Source: Nocardioides sambongensis (GTDB lineage Bacteria > Actinomycetota > Actinomycetes > Propionibacteriales > Nocardioidaceae). From it: a stretch of 64,000 nt of DNA. The stretch's first letter is position 1. Each line of letters begins with the position of its first letter. Position numbers and translations under genes: made by a program. The stretch spans positions 4,044,501 to 4,108,500 of the forward strand of contig NZ_CP041091.1 of NCBI RefSeq assembly GCF_006494815.1, given 5' to 3'. This document shows, piece after piece, positions 43,341-52,495 of the stretch. The notes below the pieces were generated by a model. It had not been told where the DNA came from. It made no database searches and saw nothing but the letters and a program-made list of their open reading frames with translations.

Positions 43341-43403
43341 GCGCGCCCCATTCCGACGGGCTCGGATCCGGCCGGGATCCGAGCCCGATCGAATGGGGCG
43401 CGC
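43341..43403. repeat. Palindromic intergenic element, copy 2
   Basis: Perfect 13-bp outer arms GCGCGCCCCATTC (43341-43353) and GAATGGGGCGCGC (43391-43403) enclose 37 bases, which hold a second perfect 13-bp inverted repeat, CGGGCTCGGATCC and GGATCCGAGCCCG. It lies downstream of the leftward citrate synthase gene. Confidence 0.8.
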
Positions 43404-43462
43404 CAACGACCGCGAGCCCCGGACCCGCGCGGGGTCCGAGGCTCGCTGGTGGTGGTGCGGGG

Positions 43463-44566
43463 TCAGTTCGCCCAGTCGTCGTTCCAGCCGTCGATCGCGC
43501 TGGCCGGGCGGGTGGCCGGTCCGGCGTAGACGGCCGAGGGGCGGATCAGGCGCCCGGTCCTCTTCTGCTCGAGGATGTGCGCGGACCAGCCGCCGGTGCG
43601 GGCGCAGGTGAACATCGAGGTGAACATGTTCGCCGGCACCTGCGCGAAGTCCAGGACGATCGCGGCCCAGAACTCGACGTTGGTCTCCAGGACGCGGTCG
43701 GGGCGACGGGCGCGCAGCTCGGCCAGGGCGGCCTGCTCCAGCGCCTCGGCGACCTCGTAGCGCGGGGCGCCGAGCTCCTTCGCGGTCCGGCGCAGCACGC
43801 GCGCCCGGGGGTCCTCGGCCCGGTAGACGCGGTGGCCGAAGCCCATCAGGCGCTCGCCGGAGTCGAGCAGCTTCTTCACGTACGCCGCGGCGTCGCCGGT
43901 CTTCTCGACCTCCTCGATCATGCCGAGCACGCGGGACGGGGCGCCGCCGTGCAGCGGGCCGCTCATCGCGCCGATCGCACCGGAGAACGCGGCGCCCACG
44001 TCGGCACCGGTGGAGGTGATCACCCGGGCGGTGAAGGTGGAGGCGTTCATCCCGTGCTCGGCCGCGGAGGACCAGTACGCGTCGATGGCGTGGGCGTGCG
44101 CCGGGTTGGCCTCGCCGCGCCAGCGGATCAGGAACTTCTCGGCGAGCGTCTTGCCCTCGTCGACCAGCTTCTGCGGCACCACCGGCAGATGGATGTCGCG
44201 CGCCGACTGGCCGGCGTAGGAGAGCACCATGACGGCGACCCGGGCGAGGTCCTCGCGGGCCTGCTCGTCGGAGATGTCGTAGGTCTGGCCGAAGCCGAAG
44301 GCCGGTGCGAGCATCGCGATCGCGGCCTGGACGTCCACCCGGACGTCACCGGTGTGCACCGGCAGGCTGAACGCCTCGGCCGGCGGCAGGCCGGGGGTGA
44401 ACGAGCCGTCGATCAGCAGGCCCCAGACGTTCTCGAAGGGGACCCGGCCGGCCAGGTCCTCGATGTCGACGCCGCGGTAGCGCAGTGCCGAGCCTTCCTT
44501 GTCCGGTTCCGCGATCTGGGTCTCGAAGGCGACGACGCCTTCCAGTCCGTGGTGTACCTCAGGCAT
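43463..44566 (-). CDS. Citrate synthase (type 2, actinobacterial)
   Basis: The 367-residue protein starts at ATG 44566, with GAAGGAG seven bases upstream. The catalytic His region is SGPLHGGAPSRV, the second His block is MGFGHRVYRAEDPRA, and the C-terminal substrate-binding segment is FTCARTGGWSAHILEQ. The N-terminal GVDIEDLAGRVPFENVWGLL is typical. It condenses oxaloacetate with acetyl-CoA (or a methylcitrate-type variant). It is divergent from pdxH, a pairing known in other actinobacteria. Confidence 0.95.
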   Translation of the reverse strand: MPEVHHGLEGVVAFETQIAEPDKEGSALRYRGVDIEDLAGRVPFENVWGLLIDGSFTPGLPPAEAFSLPVHTGDVRVDVQAAIAMLAPAFGFGQTYDISDEQAREDLARVAVMVLSYAGQSARDIHLPVVPQKLVDEGKTLAEKFLIRWRGEANPAHAHAIDAYWSSAAEHGMNASTFTARVITSTGADVGAAFSGAIGAMSGPLHGGAPSRVLGMIEEVEKTGDAAAYVKKLLDSGERLMGFGHRVYRAEDPRARVLRRTAKELGAPRYEVAEALEQAALAELRARRPDRVLETNVEFWAAIVLDFAQVPANMFTSMFTCARTGGWSAHILEQKRTGRLIRPSAVYAGPATRPASAIDGWNDDWAN

Positions 44567-44700
44567 CCGGCGACTCCTTCGTCTCGTGATCGGCCCGCCG
44601 GCGCGTTCGCGTCGCACGGGGCCGGGATCCAGCGGGCTGCCGCGCCCGGTCGGGCGCGCGGCCGGTTCGACATTCTGCCGCACGCGATATTTTCGGGCAC

Positions 44701-45428
44701 ATGTCCGGTCAGGAACAGCCCAGCCACCCCGTCTCCGGAGCCCGCGACAGAGCCGGAACTCCCGCGCCCGCCCGCGACCTCGCCGCCCTGCGGATCGAGT
44801 ACGGCGCGGCCGGGCTGGTCGGGTCCGACGCCGGAGCGGACCCCTTCGCGCTCTTCGACCGCTGGTTCGAGGAGGTCGCCGAGGCCGGCGTGCACGAGCC
44901 CAACGCGATGGTGGTGGCGACCGCGGACGCCGAGGGGCGCCCCTCGGCGCGGACCGTGCTGCTCAAGGGGGTGCGCACGCCGGGTGGCGACGCGCCGGGG
45001 GAGGGGTTCGTCTTCTTCACCAACAGCGCCTCGCGCAAGGGCGCCGAGCTCGCCGTGCGGCCGCACTGCGCGTTGCTCTTCGGCTGGTACCCGGTCGAGC
45101 GACAGGTCCGGATCGAGGGGAGGCGCTGCCGCTGCCGCGGGCGGAGGTCGACGCCTACTTCGCCTCTCGGCCGCGCGGCTCGCAGATCGGGGCGTGGGCC
45201 TCGGCGCAGTCCCAGCCGGTGCCGGACCGGGACGCGCTGGAGCGCGCCTACGCCGACGCCGAGCAGCGGTTCAGCGGCGCCGACGTGCCGACGCCCCCGG
45301 CGTGGGGCGGTTACCTGGTCCGGCCGGAGGTCTTCGAGTTCTGGCAGGGGCGGCCCGGCCGGATGCACGACCGGCTGCGGTTCCGGCGCACCGCTTCGGG
45401 CTGGGAGCGCGACCGGTTGGCGCCCTAG
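44701..45428 (+). pseudogene. pdxH: Pyridoxine/pyridoxamine 5'-phosphate oxidase, frameshifted
   Basis: The N-terminal part has [45 protein letters not shown] and [17 protein letters not shown], all PdxH FMN-binding blocks. At GGGG (45117-45120) the frame breaks; with one more G it continues as [20 protein letters not shown] and ends with [24 protein letters not shown] sequence (here [13 protein letters not shown]) at 45428. The repaired protein has about 242 residues, normal for PdxH, which makes pyridoxal phosphate. It is divergent from citrate synthase. Confidence 0.85.
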
Positions 45429-45442
45429 ACCCTGCAATCCAT

Positions 45443-45471
45443 TTGTGAGTGAGTGCTCACTCACTTACCCT
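45443..45471 (+). promoter_or_regulatory. Promoter and TetR operator before the ABC exporter operon
   Basis: TTGTGA (45443-45448), 17 bases, then TACCCT (45466-45471) form a promoter. A perfect palindrome with 9-bp arms, GTGAGTGAG-TG-CTCACTCAC (45445-45464), fills the spacer. The predicted start of transcription falls at or next to GTG 45479, so the mRNA is probably leaderless. Autorepression by the TetR protein is the expected mechanism. Confidence 0.7.
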
Positions 45472-45478
45472 GGGCGAC

Positions 45479-46069
45479 GTGTCCCGCCGTGCCTCCCCCC
45501 TCTCGCCCGACGAGCGCCGGGAGGCGCTGATCCGGGCCACCCGGCCACTGCTGCACCAGCACGGCCGGGCGGTCACCACCCGCCAGATCGCCGAGGCGGC
45601 CGGCGTCGCGGAGGGCACGATCTTCCGGGTCTTCGAGTCCAAGGACGCCCTCGTCGACGCGGCGATCGTGGCCTCGTTCGACGTCTCGGAGTTCGTCCGC
45701 CGGCTCGAGGAGATCGATCACGGCCGGCCGCTGCGTGAGCGGATGGTGGCCATGGTGGCCGTCCAGCAGCAGCGGATGCTGGCCGTCTTCCACCTGCTCC
45801 GCTCGCTCGGAGAGGTGGGCCCACCCGCCCACCTGCACGACCACCCCGCGGTCGAGGAGGGACGCCGGCGTGCCGACCGGGCGCTGCTCGGCCTGATCGA
45901 GCCCGACGCCGCACGACTGCGGCGACCGCCGGACGAGGTGCTGCACCTGATCCGGCTGCTCACCTTCGCCGGCTCGCACGCCGAGATCGCCGACGACCGC
46001 CTGCTCACCCCCGAACAGATCGTGGACACCGTGCTCGACGGTGTCCTGCTCGCCGAGAAGGACGACTGA
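45479..46069 (+). CDS. TetR/AcrR family transcriptional regulator
   Basis: The 196-residue protein has an N-terminal helix-turn-helix (about residues 13-60; [20 protein letters not shown], then [11 protein letters not shown]) and a helical ligand-binding domain. GTG 45479 is chosen over an in-frame GTG at 45449 because the latter lies inside the operator palindrome. The stop overlaps the ABC gene start (TGATG at 46067-46071), so regulator and pump are one transcript. It presumably represses the operon until a pump substrate binds. Confidence 0.88.
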   Translation: MSRRASPLSPDERREALIRATRPLLHQHGRAVTTRQIAEAAGVAEGTIFRVFESKDALVDAAIVASFDVSEFVRRLEEIDHGRPLRERMVAMVAVQQQRMLAVFHLLRSLGEVGPPAHLHDHPAVEEGRRRADRALLGLIEPDAARLRRPPDEVLHLIRLLTFAGSHAEIADDRLLTPEQIVDTVLDGVLLAEKDD

Positions 46070-47802
46070 TGCTGCTCCGCCTGCTGCGCACCCACCTGCG
46101 CCCCTACCGCCGCTGGCTGGCCATCGTGGTGGCGCTCCAGTTCACCGCCACCGTGGCGATGCTCTTCCTGCCCAGTCTCAACGCCGACATCATCGACAAC
46201 GGCGTGGTCGCCGGCGACAACGGCTACGTGATCCGCGTCGGCGGCGTGATGCTGCTGGTGTCGCTGCTGCAGGCCGCCTGCTCGGTGACCGCCGCCTGGT
46301 TCGGTGCCCGCATCGCGATGGGCTTCGGGCGCGACCTGCGCGCCGCCGTCTTCCACCGGGTCGGCAGCTTCTCCGGGCGCGAGGTGATGCGGTTCGGTGC
46401 GCCGTCGCTGATCACCCGGTCCACCAACGACGTGCAGCAGGTCCAGATGCTCGCGCTGATGACCTGCACCATGGCGGTCACCATCCCGATCATGATGGTC
46501 GGCGGCATCGTGATGGCGATGCGCGAGGACCTCGGGCTCTCCTGGCTGGTCGTGGCCGTGGTGCCGGTCCTCGTGGTCGCGGTCGGGGTGGTGGTGGCCA
46601 AGATGGTCCCGTCGTTCCGGCTGGTCCAGGAGCGCCTGGATGGGGTCAACCGGATCCTGCGCGAGCAGATCACCGGCATCCGGGTGGTCCGGGCCTTCGT
46701 CCGGGAGCCGCTGGAGACCGAGCGGTTCGCGGACGCCAACGACGCGCTCACCGACGTCTCGCTGCGCGCCGGCCGCTGGATGGCCACGATGTTCCCGCTG
46801 GTGATGCTGGTCTCCAACGTCGCCAGCGTCGCGGTGATCTGGTTCGGTGCGCACCGCATCGATGCCGGCGAGATGGAGGTCGGCGCGCTGACCGCCTTCC
46901 TCTCCTACCTGATGCAGATCCTGATGAGCGTGATGATGGGTACGTTCATGCTGATGATGGTCCCGCGCTCGGCGGTCTGCGCGGACCGGATCGGCGAGGT
47001 GCTCGACACCGACTCCAGCGTGCTGCCGCCGCGCGACCCCACACCGGCCCCGCCGGCCCGCGGCGACCTGGACCTGCGCGGTGTCGGCCTCACCTTCCCC
47101 GGCGCCGAGCGACCGGTGCTCAGCGGCGTCGACCTCTCCGCCCGCCCCGGCCAGACCGTGGCCCTGATCGGGTCCACCGGCGCCGGCAAGACCACCCTGG
47201 TCAACCTGATCCCGCGGCTGCTCGACGTGACCGAGGGTGCGGTGCTGGTCGACGGCGTGGACGTGCGCGACCTCGACCCGGAGGAGCTGTGGGCGCGGAT
47301 CGGGCTGATCCCGCAGCGCGGCTACCTCTTCTCCGGCACCGTCGCGGACAACCTGCGCTTCGGCCGGCCCGAGGCCACCGACGAGGACCTGTGGCAGGCG
47401 CTGGAGATCGCGCAGGCCGCCGACTTCGTCCGCGCCATGCCGGCCGGTCTGGACACCCCGGTCGCCCAGGGTGGCACCAGCGTCTCCGGCGGCCAGCGGC
47501 AGCGCCTGGCCATCGCCCGCGCGCTGGTACGACGCCCGCGGATCTACCTGTTCGACGACGCGTTCTCGGCGCTGGACCTCGCCACGGACGCCCGGCTCCG
47601 CGCGGCGCTGGCGCCGCAGACCCGCGACGCCACGGTGCTGGTGGTGGCGCAGCGGATCGCGACCATCCGGGACGCCGACCAGATCCTGGTGCTGGAGGAC
47701 GGCGCGGTCGTGGGGCGGGGCACCCACGAGGAGCTGATGGCGGGCAATCCGACGTACCGGGAGATCGCGGCGTCGCAGGGCATCGAGGAGGTGGCGGCGT
47801 GA
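46069..47802 (+). CDS. ABC exporter half-transporter, degenerate NBS subunit
   Basis: The 577-residue protein has a six-helix transmembrane domain (about residues 15-300) and a nucleotide-binding domain with Walker [10 protein letters not shown]-loop [11 protein letters not shown], signature VSGGQRQR and Walker [13 protein letters not shown]. The residue after the Walker B Asp is Asp instead of the catalytic Glu, as in one half of heterodimeric exporters (BmrCD or TM287/288 type). The partner gene starts at 47799 with a GTGA overlap. Multidrug or lipid export is likely. Confidence 0.9.
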   Translation: MLLRLLRTHLRPYRRWLAIVVALQFTATVAMLFLPSLNADIIDNGVVAGDNGYVIRVGGVMLLVSLLQAACSVTAAWFGARIAMGFGRDLRAAVFHRVGSFSGREVMRFGAPSLITRSTNDVQQVQMLALMTCTMAVTIPIMMVGGIVMAMREDLGLSWLVVAVVPVLVVAVGVVVAKMVPSFRLVQERLDGVNRILREQITGIRVVRAFVREPLETERFADANDALTDVSLRAGRWMATMFPLVMLVSNVASVAVIWFGAHRIDAGEMEVGALTAFLSYLMQILMSVMMGTFMLMMVPRSAVCADRIGEVLDTDSSVLPPRDPTPAPPARGDLDLRGVGLTFPGAERPVLSGVDLSARPGQTVALIGSTGAGKTTLVNLIPRLLDVTEGAVLVDGVDVRDLDPEELWARIGLIPQRGYLFSGTVADNLRFGRPEATDEDLWQALEIAQAADFVRAMPAGLDTPVAQGGTSVSGGQRQRLAIARALVRRPRIYLFDDAFSALDLATDARLRAALAPQTRDATVLVVAQRIATIRDADQILVLEDGAVVGRGTHEELMAGNPTYREIAASQGIEEVAA

Positions 47803-49801
47803 GCGCGCACGAGGATGCGACTCCCGTCGAGGGGTCGGCCGGCCAAGGCGGCACCATGAAGGAGACCGAGCGGGTGGTCGCCGGTGGCGGCGGGCCCGGT
47901 CGCGGCCCGATGGGCGGCGGCATGGTCGGCCAGAAGGCCGGCGACTTCAAGGCCTCCACCCGACGGCTGATCCGCGGCCTGGCCCCGAGCGGCTCCAGTT
48001 GGTGCTGGTCGCGGTGCTCGCGGTCGGGTCGGTGACCCTGATGTCGCTGGGTCCGCGGCTGCTCGGTCACGCCACCGATCTGGTCTTCAACGGCTTCATC
48101 GGCTCCCAACTGCCGGCCGGCACCACCAAGGACCAGGCGGTCGCCGCGGCCGAGGCGCGCGGGGACGACGGTGTCGCGGACATGCTCCGCGGACTGGACC
48201 TGGTGCCCGGCCGGGGCGTCGAGTTCGACGCCGTCGCGCACGCGCTGATGATCGTCCTGGCCGTCTACGTCGCCGGCTCGCTGCTGGCCTGGCTGCAGGG
48301 CTGGGTGGTCAACGGCATCGTCCAGTCCAGCGTCCGCCGGATGCGCTCGGACGTGGAGGACAAGGTCAACCGGCTGCCGCTCTCCTACTTCGACCGGCAG
48401 CCGCGCGGTGAGCTGCTCTCCCGCGTCACCAACGACATCGACAACCTGGCGCAGACGCTGCAGCAGACGATGAGCCAGCTGCTCACCGCGCTGCTCACCG
48501 TGGTCGCGGTGCTGGCGATGATGCTGTGGATCAGTCCGCTGCTGGCGATGATCGCGGTGGTCTCGGTGCCGGTCTCGATGGTGGTCGCGGGCCGGATCAT
48601 GAAGCGCTCCCAGCGCGAGTTCATCGACCAGTGGCGCCAGACCGGGCGGCTCAACGCGCACGTCGAGGAGTCGATCTCGGGCCACGCGCTGGTCTCGGTG
48701 TTCGGTCGCCGGACCGCCGTCGAGGAGGAGTTCGCCGAGGAGAACGAGTCGCTCTACGGCTCCTCGTGGCGGGCGCAGTTCGTCAGCGGCCTGATCATGC
48801 CGGTGATGATGCTCGTCGGGAACCTCAACTACGTGGTGATCGCCGTGGTCGGTGGCCTCCGGGTCACCTCCGGCGCGCTCACCATCGGCGAGGTCCAGGC
48901 CTTCATCCAGTACTCCCGGCAGTTCACCCAGCCGCTCACCCAGGTCGCCTCGATGGCCAACCTGCTGCAGTCGGGCGTGGCGTCGGCGGAGCGGGTCTTC
49001 GAGCTGCTCGACGCCGAGGAGCAGGTGCCGGACGCGGCCGAGGCGGCCCCGGCCCCGCAGACCCGCGGCGAGGTGGCGTTCGAGGACGTCTCCTTCTCCT
49101 ACCTGCCCGACGAGCCGCTGATCACCGACCTCTCGCTGGTCGCGCGGCCGGGCCAGACGGTCGCGATCGTCGGACCGACCGGCGCCGGGAAGACCACCCT
49201 GGTCAACCTGGTGATGCGGTTCTACGAGCTCGACGCGGGTCGGATCACCCTGGACGGCGTCGACATCACCGCGATGTCGCGGGCGGACCTGCGCGGCAGG
49301 ATCGGGATGGTGCTCCAGGACGCGTGGCTCTTCGAGGGCACGATCGCGGACAACATTCGCTACGGACGCCCCGAGGCCACCGAGGAGGAGCTGCTCGCGG
49401 CCGCGCGGGCGACGTACGTCGATCGCTTCGTGCACTCGCTGCCCGACGGCTACGACACCCGGGTGGACGAGGACGGCTCGAACCTCTCGGCCGGTGAGCG
49501 TCAGCTGATCACCATCGCCCGCGCCTTCCTGGCCCAGCCGTCGCTGCTGATCCTGGACGAGGCGACCAGCTCGGTGGACACCCGCACCGAGCTGCTCGTG
49601 CAGCACGCGATGGCGGCGCTGCGCACCGACCGGACCTCGTTCGTGATCGCGCACCGGCTCTCCACCATCCGCGACGCCGACCTGATCCTGGTGATGGAGG
49701 ACGGGCGGATCGTGGAGCAGGGAGGTCACGCCGAGCTGCTCGAGGCCGATGGCCCCTTCGCCCGTCTGCACGCGGCCCAGTTCGCCGCGGCGGTGGTGTG
49801 A
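47799..49801 (+). pseudogene. ABC exporter half-transporter, canonical subunit, frameshifted near its 5' end
   Basis: GTG 47799 overlaps the partner's stop. A Gly-rich cytosolic N-terminus (about 60 residues) leads to a break at CCCCG (47983-47987); adding one base joins it to [20 protein letters not shown], the first transmembrane helix. The rest is intact: Walker A GPTGAGKT, signature [12 protein letters not shown] and Walker [13 protein letters not shown] with the catalytic Glu. The repaired length is about 667 residues. With the preceding gene it forms a heterodimeric exporter under TetR control. Confidence 0.88.
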
Positions 49802-49818
49802 TCGGTCGGGGAAACCCG

Positions 49819-49847
49819 TTGTCGCACGGCGTCGCACGACCTACCGT
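49819..49847 (+). promoter_or_regulatory. Candidate promoter of the structured leader
   Basis: TTGTCG (49819-49824), a 17-base spacer and TACCGT (49842-49847) place a transcription start near 49854, just before the Shine-Dalgarno of the short ORF. Read by eye. Confidence 0.45.
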
Positions 49848-49860
49848 TGAGGCACACGGG

Positions 49861-49918
49861 AAAGGAGGTGATCCGAGGAATGATTTCTCTTTGGACGCGT
49901 GAGGTGGCTGCCCGCTAG
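49861..49918 (+). CDS. 12-codon ORF with a perfect Shine-Dalgarno
   Basis: AAAGGAGGTGATCC (49861-49874) is complementary over 14 bases to the conserved 3' end of 16S rRNA. It precedes ATG 49880, which encodes MISLWTREVAAR and stops at TAG 49916-49918. The coding part is 49880-49918. Such an extreme ribosome-binding site before a tiny ORF and a terminator-like structure suggests a leader peptide that senses ribosome state. GGAGG lies 11 bases from ATG, slightly long. Confidence 0.5.
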
Positions 49919-49939
49919 CAGTCCCGACAGCGCAGAGGA

Positions 49940-50073
49940 GGGGTGGGATCACCCCCCCGACGCAGTTGTGAACGGTGCTGTTGCGAATCTCCAGCAGTCA
50001 CCCGACCCGCAGGTGAACCGGGCACGTCCCCCGGTGCGGTCCGCCGGACCACACCTGCGGGTCGTTCATTTTT
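49940..50073 (+). ncRNA. Structured leader RNA with three-way-junction terminator
   Basis: After a small hairpin GGGGTG-GGAT-CACCCC (49940-49955), a perfect 13-bp stem CGACCCGCAGGTG (50003-50015) / CACCTGCGGGTCG (50052-50064) encloses two hairpins: ACCGGG/CCCGGT (50017-50022, 50030-50035) and GGTCC/GGACC (50038-50042, 50046-50050). TTCATTTTT (50065-50073) follows directly, giving an intrinsic-terminator layout. With the short ORF upstream and a drug pump downstream, an attenuation leader is likely; a terminator of an independent small RNA is the alternative. Confidence 0.6.
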
Positions 50074-50106
50074 GCCTCCGCGCCCCGCCCCGCTGCATGC
50101 CCCCGG

Positions 50107-50124
50107 GGTGGCGCGCGCGCCACC
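50107..50124. repeat. 18-bp near-perfect palindrome
   Basis: GGTGGCGC-GC-GCGCCACC is fully self-complementary and lies between the leader terminator and the MFS promoter. It may be an operator or an RNA hairpin. Confidence 0.5.
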
Positions 50125-50163
50125 GCCCGGCCGCGGGTGTGATGCAGCGCACCGCGGGAGAAA

Positions 50164-50207
50164 GTTGAGGAATACAACTACCCCTCCATATGGTTGTGAT
50201 CCTCAAC
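50164..50207 (+). promoter_or_regulatory. MFS-marR promoter with paired MarR-type operator
   Basis: Two inverted half-elements, GTTGAGGAATACAAC (50164-50178) and GTTGTGATCCTCAAC (50193-50207), match at 13 of 15 positions; each is itself a GTTG-N7-CAAC dyad. They overlap a promoter-like TTGAGG (50165-50170), 18 bases, TATGGT (50189-50194). Binding of the MarR protein encoded in the same operon would block RNA polymerase. Confidence 0.6.
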
Positions 50208-50258
50208 CAATCTTTTCCCGGCGATCCCGGGAGCCCTGGAACGAAAGAGGTGACCTGG

Positions 50259-51977
50259 ATGGCGGCCGCCGTCGAGAACGACGTACCGATGACCCACAGG
50301 GAGATCGTGCGCGCGCTGACCGGGCTGTTGCTCGGCATGTTCGTGGCGATGCTCTCGAGCACCGTGGTGAGCAACGCGCTCCCGCGGATCGTGACCGACC
50401 TGGAGGGCAGCCAGACCGGCTACACCTGGGTCGTCGTCGCGACGCTCCTCACGATGACCGCCACCACCCCGATCTGGGGCAAGCTGGCGGACCTCTTCCC
50501 GAAGAAGATGCTGGTGCAGACCGCGCTGGTGATCTTCTCGGTCGGCTCCCTGCTCGCCGGCCTCGCCCCCAGCATGGGCACCCTGATCGGCGCACGCGCC
50601 ATCCAGGGCCTCGGCGTCGGCGGCATGACCGCGCTGGTCCAGGTCGTGATCGCCTCGATGGTCACCCCGCGCGAGCGCGGCCGCTACAGCGGCTACATCG
50701 GCGCCACCTTCGCCGCCGCCACGGTCAGCGGCCCGCTGCTCGGCGGCCTGATCGTGGACAGCCCGATCGGCTGGCGCGGCACCTTCTTCCTGGCCATTCC
50801 GATCGCCGCGGCCGCCTTCATCGTGCTGCAGCGCACCCTGCACCTGCCGACGATCAAGCGCGAGGTCAACATCGACTACGTCGGCGCCACCCTGATCATG
50901 GCGGGCGTCAGCGCCCTGCTGATCTGGATCAGCCTCGCCGGCAACAACTTCGACTGGGTCTCGGGCACCTCGGCCGGCCTGGTCGCGGGCGGACTGGCCC
51001 TGATCGCGATCGCGCTGTGGGTGGAGGCCCGGGTCGCGGCCGACCCGATCGTCCCGCTGCGCCTCTTCCGGGACCGCACCACCAGCCTGGCCACCGCCGC
51101 CTCGGTGATGATCGGCGTGGCGATGTTCGGCGCGACCGTCTACCTCAGCCAGTACTTCCAGCTGGCCCGCGGGATGAGCCCGACCGAGGCCGGCCTGATG
51201 TCGATCGCGATGGTCGGCGGCCTGCTCGTCTCCAGCATCCTCAGCGGTCGGATCATCACCCGCACCGGCTTCTGGAAGCGGTGGCTGATCGGCGGCATGG
51301 TCTTCGTCGTCCTCGGCTTCTCCCTGCTCGGCACCATCGACGCCGACACGCCGCTCCCGCTGGTCGGCCTCTTCATGGCTCTGGTCGGCATCGGCATCGG
51401 CGCGACCATGCAGAACCTGGTGCTGGCGGTGCAGAACAACACCCGCCCGGAGGACATGGGTGCGGCGAGCTCGCTGGTCGCCTTCTTCCGCTCGCTCGGC
51501 GGCTCCGCGGGTGTCTCCGCACTCGGCGCCCTGCTGGCCCACCAGGTCACCGACGGCTTCAGCAGCGGGATCCAGCGTCTCGTCGCTGCCGGCCAGATCG
51601 ACCCGGCCCAGCTGGAGGCGCTGCAGCACTCCAACGGCGACATCCCCGACGTCTCCCAGCTGCCGGCCCCGATCGCCGACGTCTACCAGCACGCCTTCGG
51701 TGACGCGATCGGCCACCTGTTCTGGGTCGCCGTCCCGTTCGCGGTGGTGGCGTTCGCCTGCATCATCTTCATCAAGGAGGTGCCGCTGCGCACCAGCCTC
51801 GGCCCGACGGTGGCCGAGTCCGAGATGGAGGCCGGCATGGTCGCCACCGGCGAGCCGATCGACTGGCCCGCCTACGAGGAGGGGCCGAACGGCGAGCGGG
51901 AGGTCCAGCCCGACGGCCGCGAGGCCGCGACCGGTGCCGTGGCCGTCGAGCAGCGGCGGGACTCCGCCGATGAGTGA
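50259..51977 (+). CDS. MFS drug-efflux transporter, DHA2 (14-TM) family
   Basis: The 572-residue protein starts at ATG 50259 after AAAGAGGTG. About 14 transmembrane helices are visible. Motifs include ALPRIVTDLEGSQTGYTWVV, the loop 2-3 motif GKLADLFPKK and the antiporter motif region YIGATFAAATVSGPLLGG. A C-terminal acidic cytosolic tail follows the last helix (FACIIFIKEVPLR). EmrB/QacA-like proton-coupled export of drugs or dyes is expected. It overlaps the marR gene by 8 bases. Confidence 0.92.
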   Translation: MAAAVENDVPMTHREIVRALTGLLLGMFVAMLSSTVVSNALPRIVTDLEGSQTGYTWVVVATLLTMTATTPIWGKLADLFPKKMLVQTALVIFSVGSLLAGLAPSMGTLIGARAIQGLGVGGMTALVQVVIASMVTPRERGRYSGYIGATFAAATVSGPLLGGLIVDSPIGWRGTFFLAIPIAAAAFIVLQRTLHLPTIKREVNIDYVGATLIMAGVSALLIWISLAGNNFDWVSGTSAGLVAGGLALIAIALWVEARVAADPIVPLRLFRDRTTSLATAASVMIGVAMFGATVYLSQYFQLARGMSPTEAGLMSIAMVGGLLVSSILSGRIITRTGFWKRWLIGGMVFVVLGFSLLGTIDADTPLPLVGLFMALVGIGIGATMQNLVLAVQNNTRPEDMGAASSLVAFFRSLGGSAGVSALGALLAHQVTDGFSSGIQRLVAAGQIDPAQLEALQHSNGDIPDVSQLPAPIADVYQHAFGDAIGHLFWVAVPFAVVAFACIIFIKEVPLRTSLGPTVAESEMEAGMVATGEPIDWPAYEEGPNGEREVQPDGREAATGAVAVEQRRDSADE

Positions 51978-52440
51978 GCAGCTCGCGACGATGCGCGCGG
52001 GCGGTCGGGTCGCCGTCGTCACCGCTCTCGAGGCCGAGATCGGGGTGCTGATGCGCCGCGCGCGCCGGGTCATCGGCGAGCGGGCCCGGCAGGTGCACGA
52101 GGACATCCCCGGGATCGCCTACCTGATGCTCGGCTTCGTGCGGGAGCGGGGCTCGGTCCGGGCCACCGAGATCGGCTTCGCGTTCCACGTGGACAAGGCG
52201 GGGGTCAGCCGGCACGTCCAGCAGATGCTCGAGCTCGGGCTCCTGGCCAAGCGTCCCGACCCCGACGACGGCCGCGCCACCCTCCTCTCGGTCACCGCCG
52301 AGGCGGAGCGCCGGATGGCGGCGGTCGCCGGGGAGCGCCGCCGCCGCCTCGACGAGCGGCTCGACGACTGGTCGGATGAGACCCTCAACGAGTTCGTCGA
52401 CCTGCTGGCCCGCTACAACGAGCTGCTCGCCGACGACTGA
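51970..52440 (+). CDS. MarR family transcriptional regulator
   Basis: The 156-residue protein starts at ATG 51970 within the end of the MFS gene. The winged helix-turn-helix is visible as GSVRATEIGFAFHVDKAGVS followed by RHVQQMLELGLLAKRPDPDD, with the wing sequence GRATLLSVTAEAERRMAAV, and flanking dimerisation helices. Being co-transcribed with a drug pump, it is the likely repressor acting at 50164-50207. Confidence 0.9.
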   Translation: MSEQLATMRAGGRVAVVTALEAEIGVLMRRARRVIGERARQVHEDIPGIAYLMLGFVRERGSVRATEIGFAFHVDKAGVSRHVQQMLELGLLAKRPDPDDGRATLLSVTAEAERRMAAVAGERRRRLDERLDDWSDETLNEFVDLLARYNELLADD

Positions 52441-52495
52441 TCGCCGAGGGGTCACCGGCGCACACCCGAAGAGTCGGCGGCGCCGCTCCGAGAGG

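Noticed and set aside
41110..43403. Composite transposon bounded by the two palindromic elements
   Set aside because: No transposase lies between them, the genes inside are ordinary, and no target-site duplication was seen.
49861..49874. Fragment of 16S rRNA 3' end on the minus strand
   Set aside because: The match stops at 14 bases; the flanking sequence has no similarity to the conserved 16S tail, so it is better read as a Shine-Dalgarno sequence.
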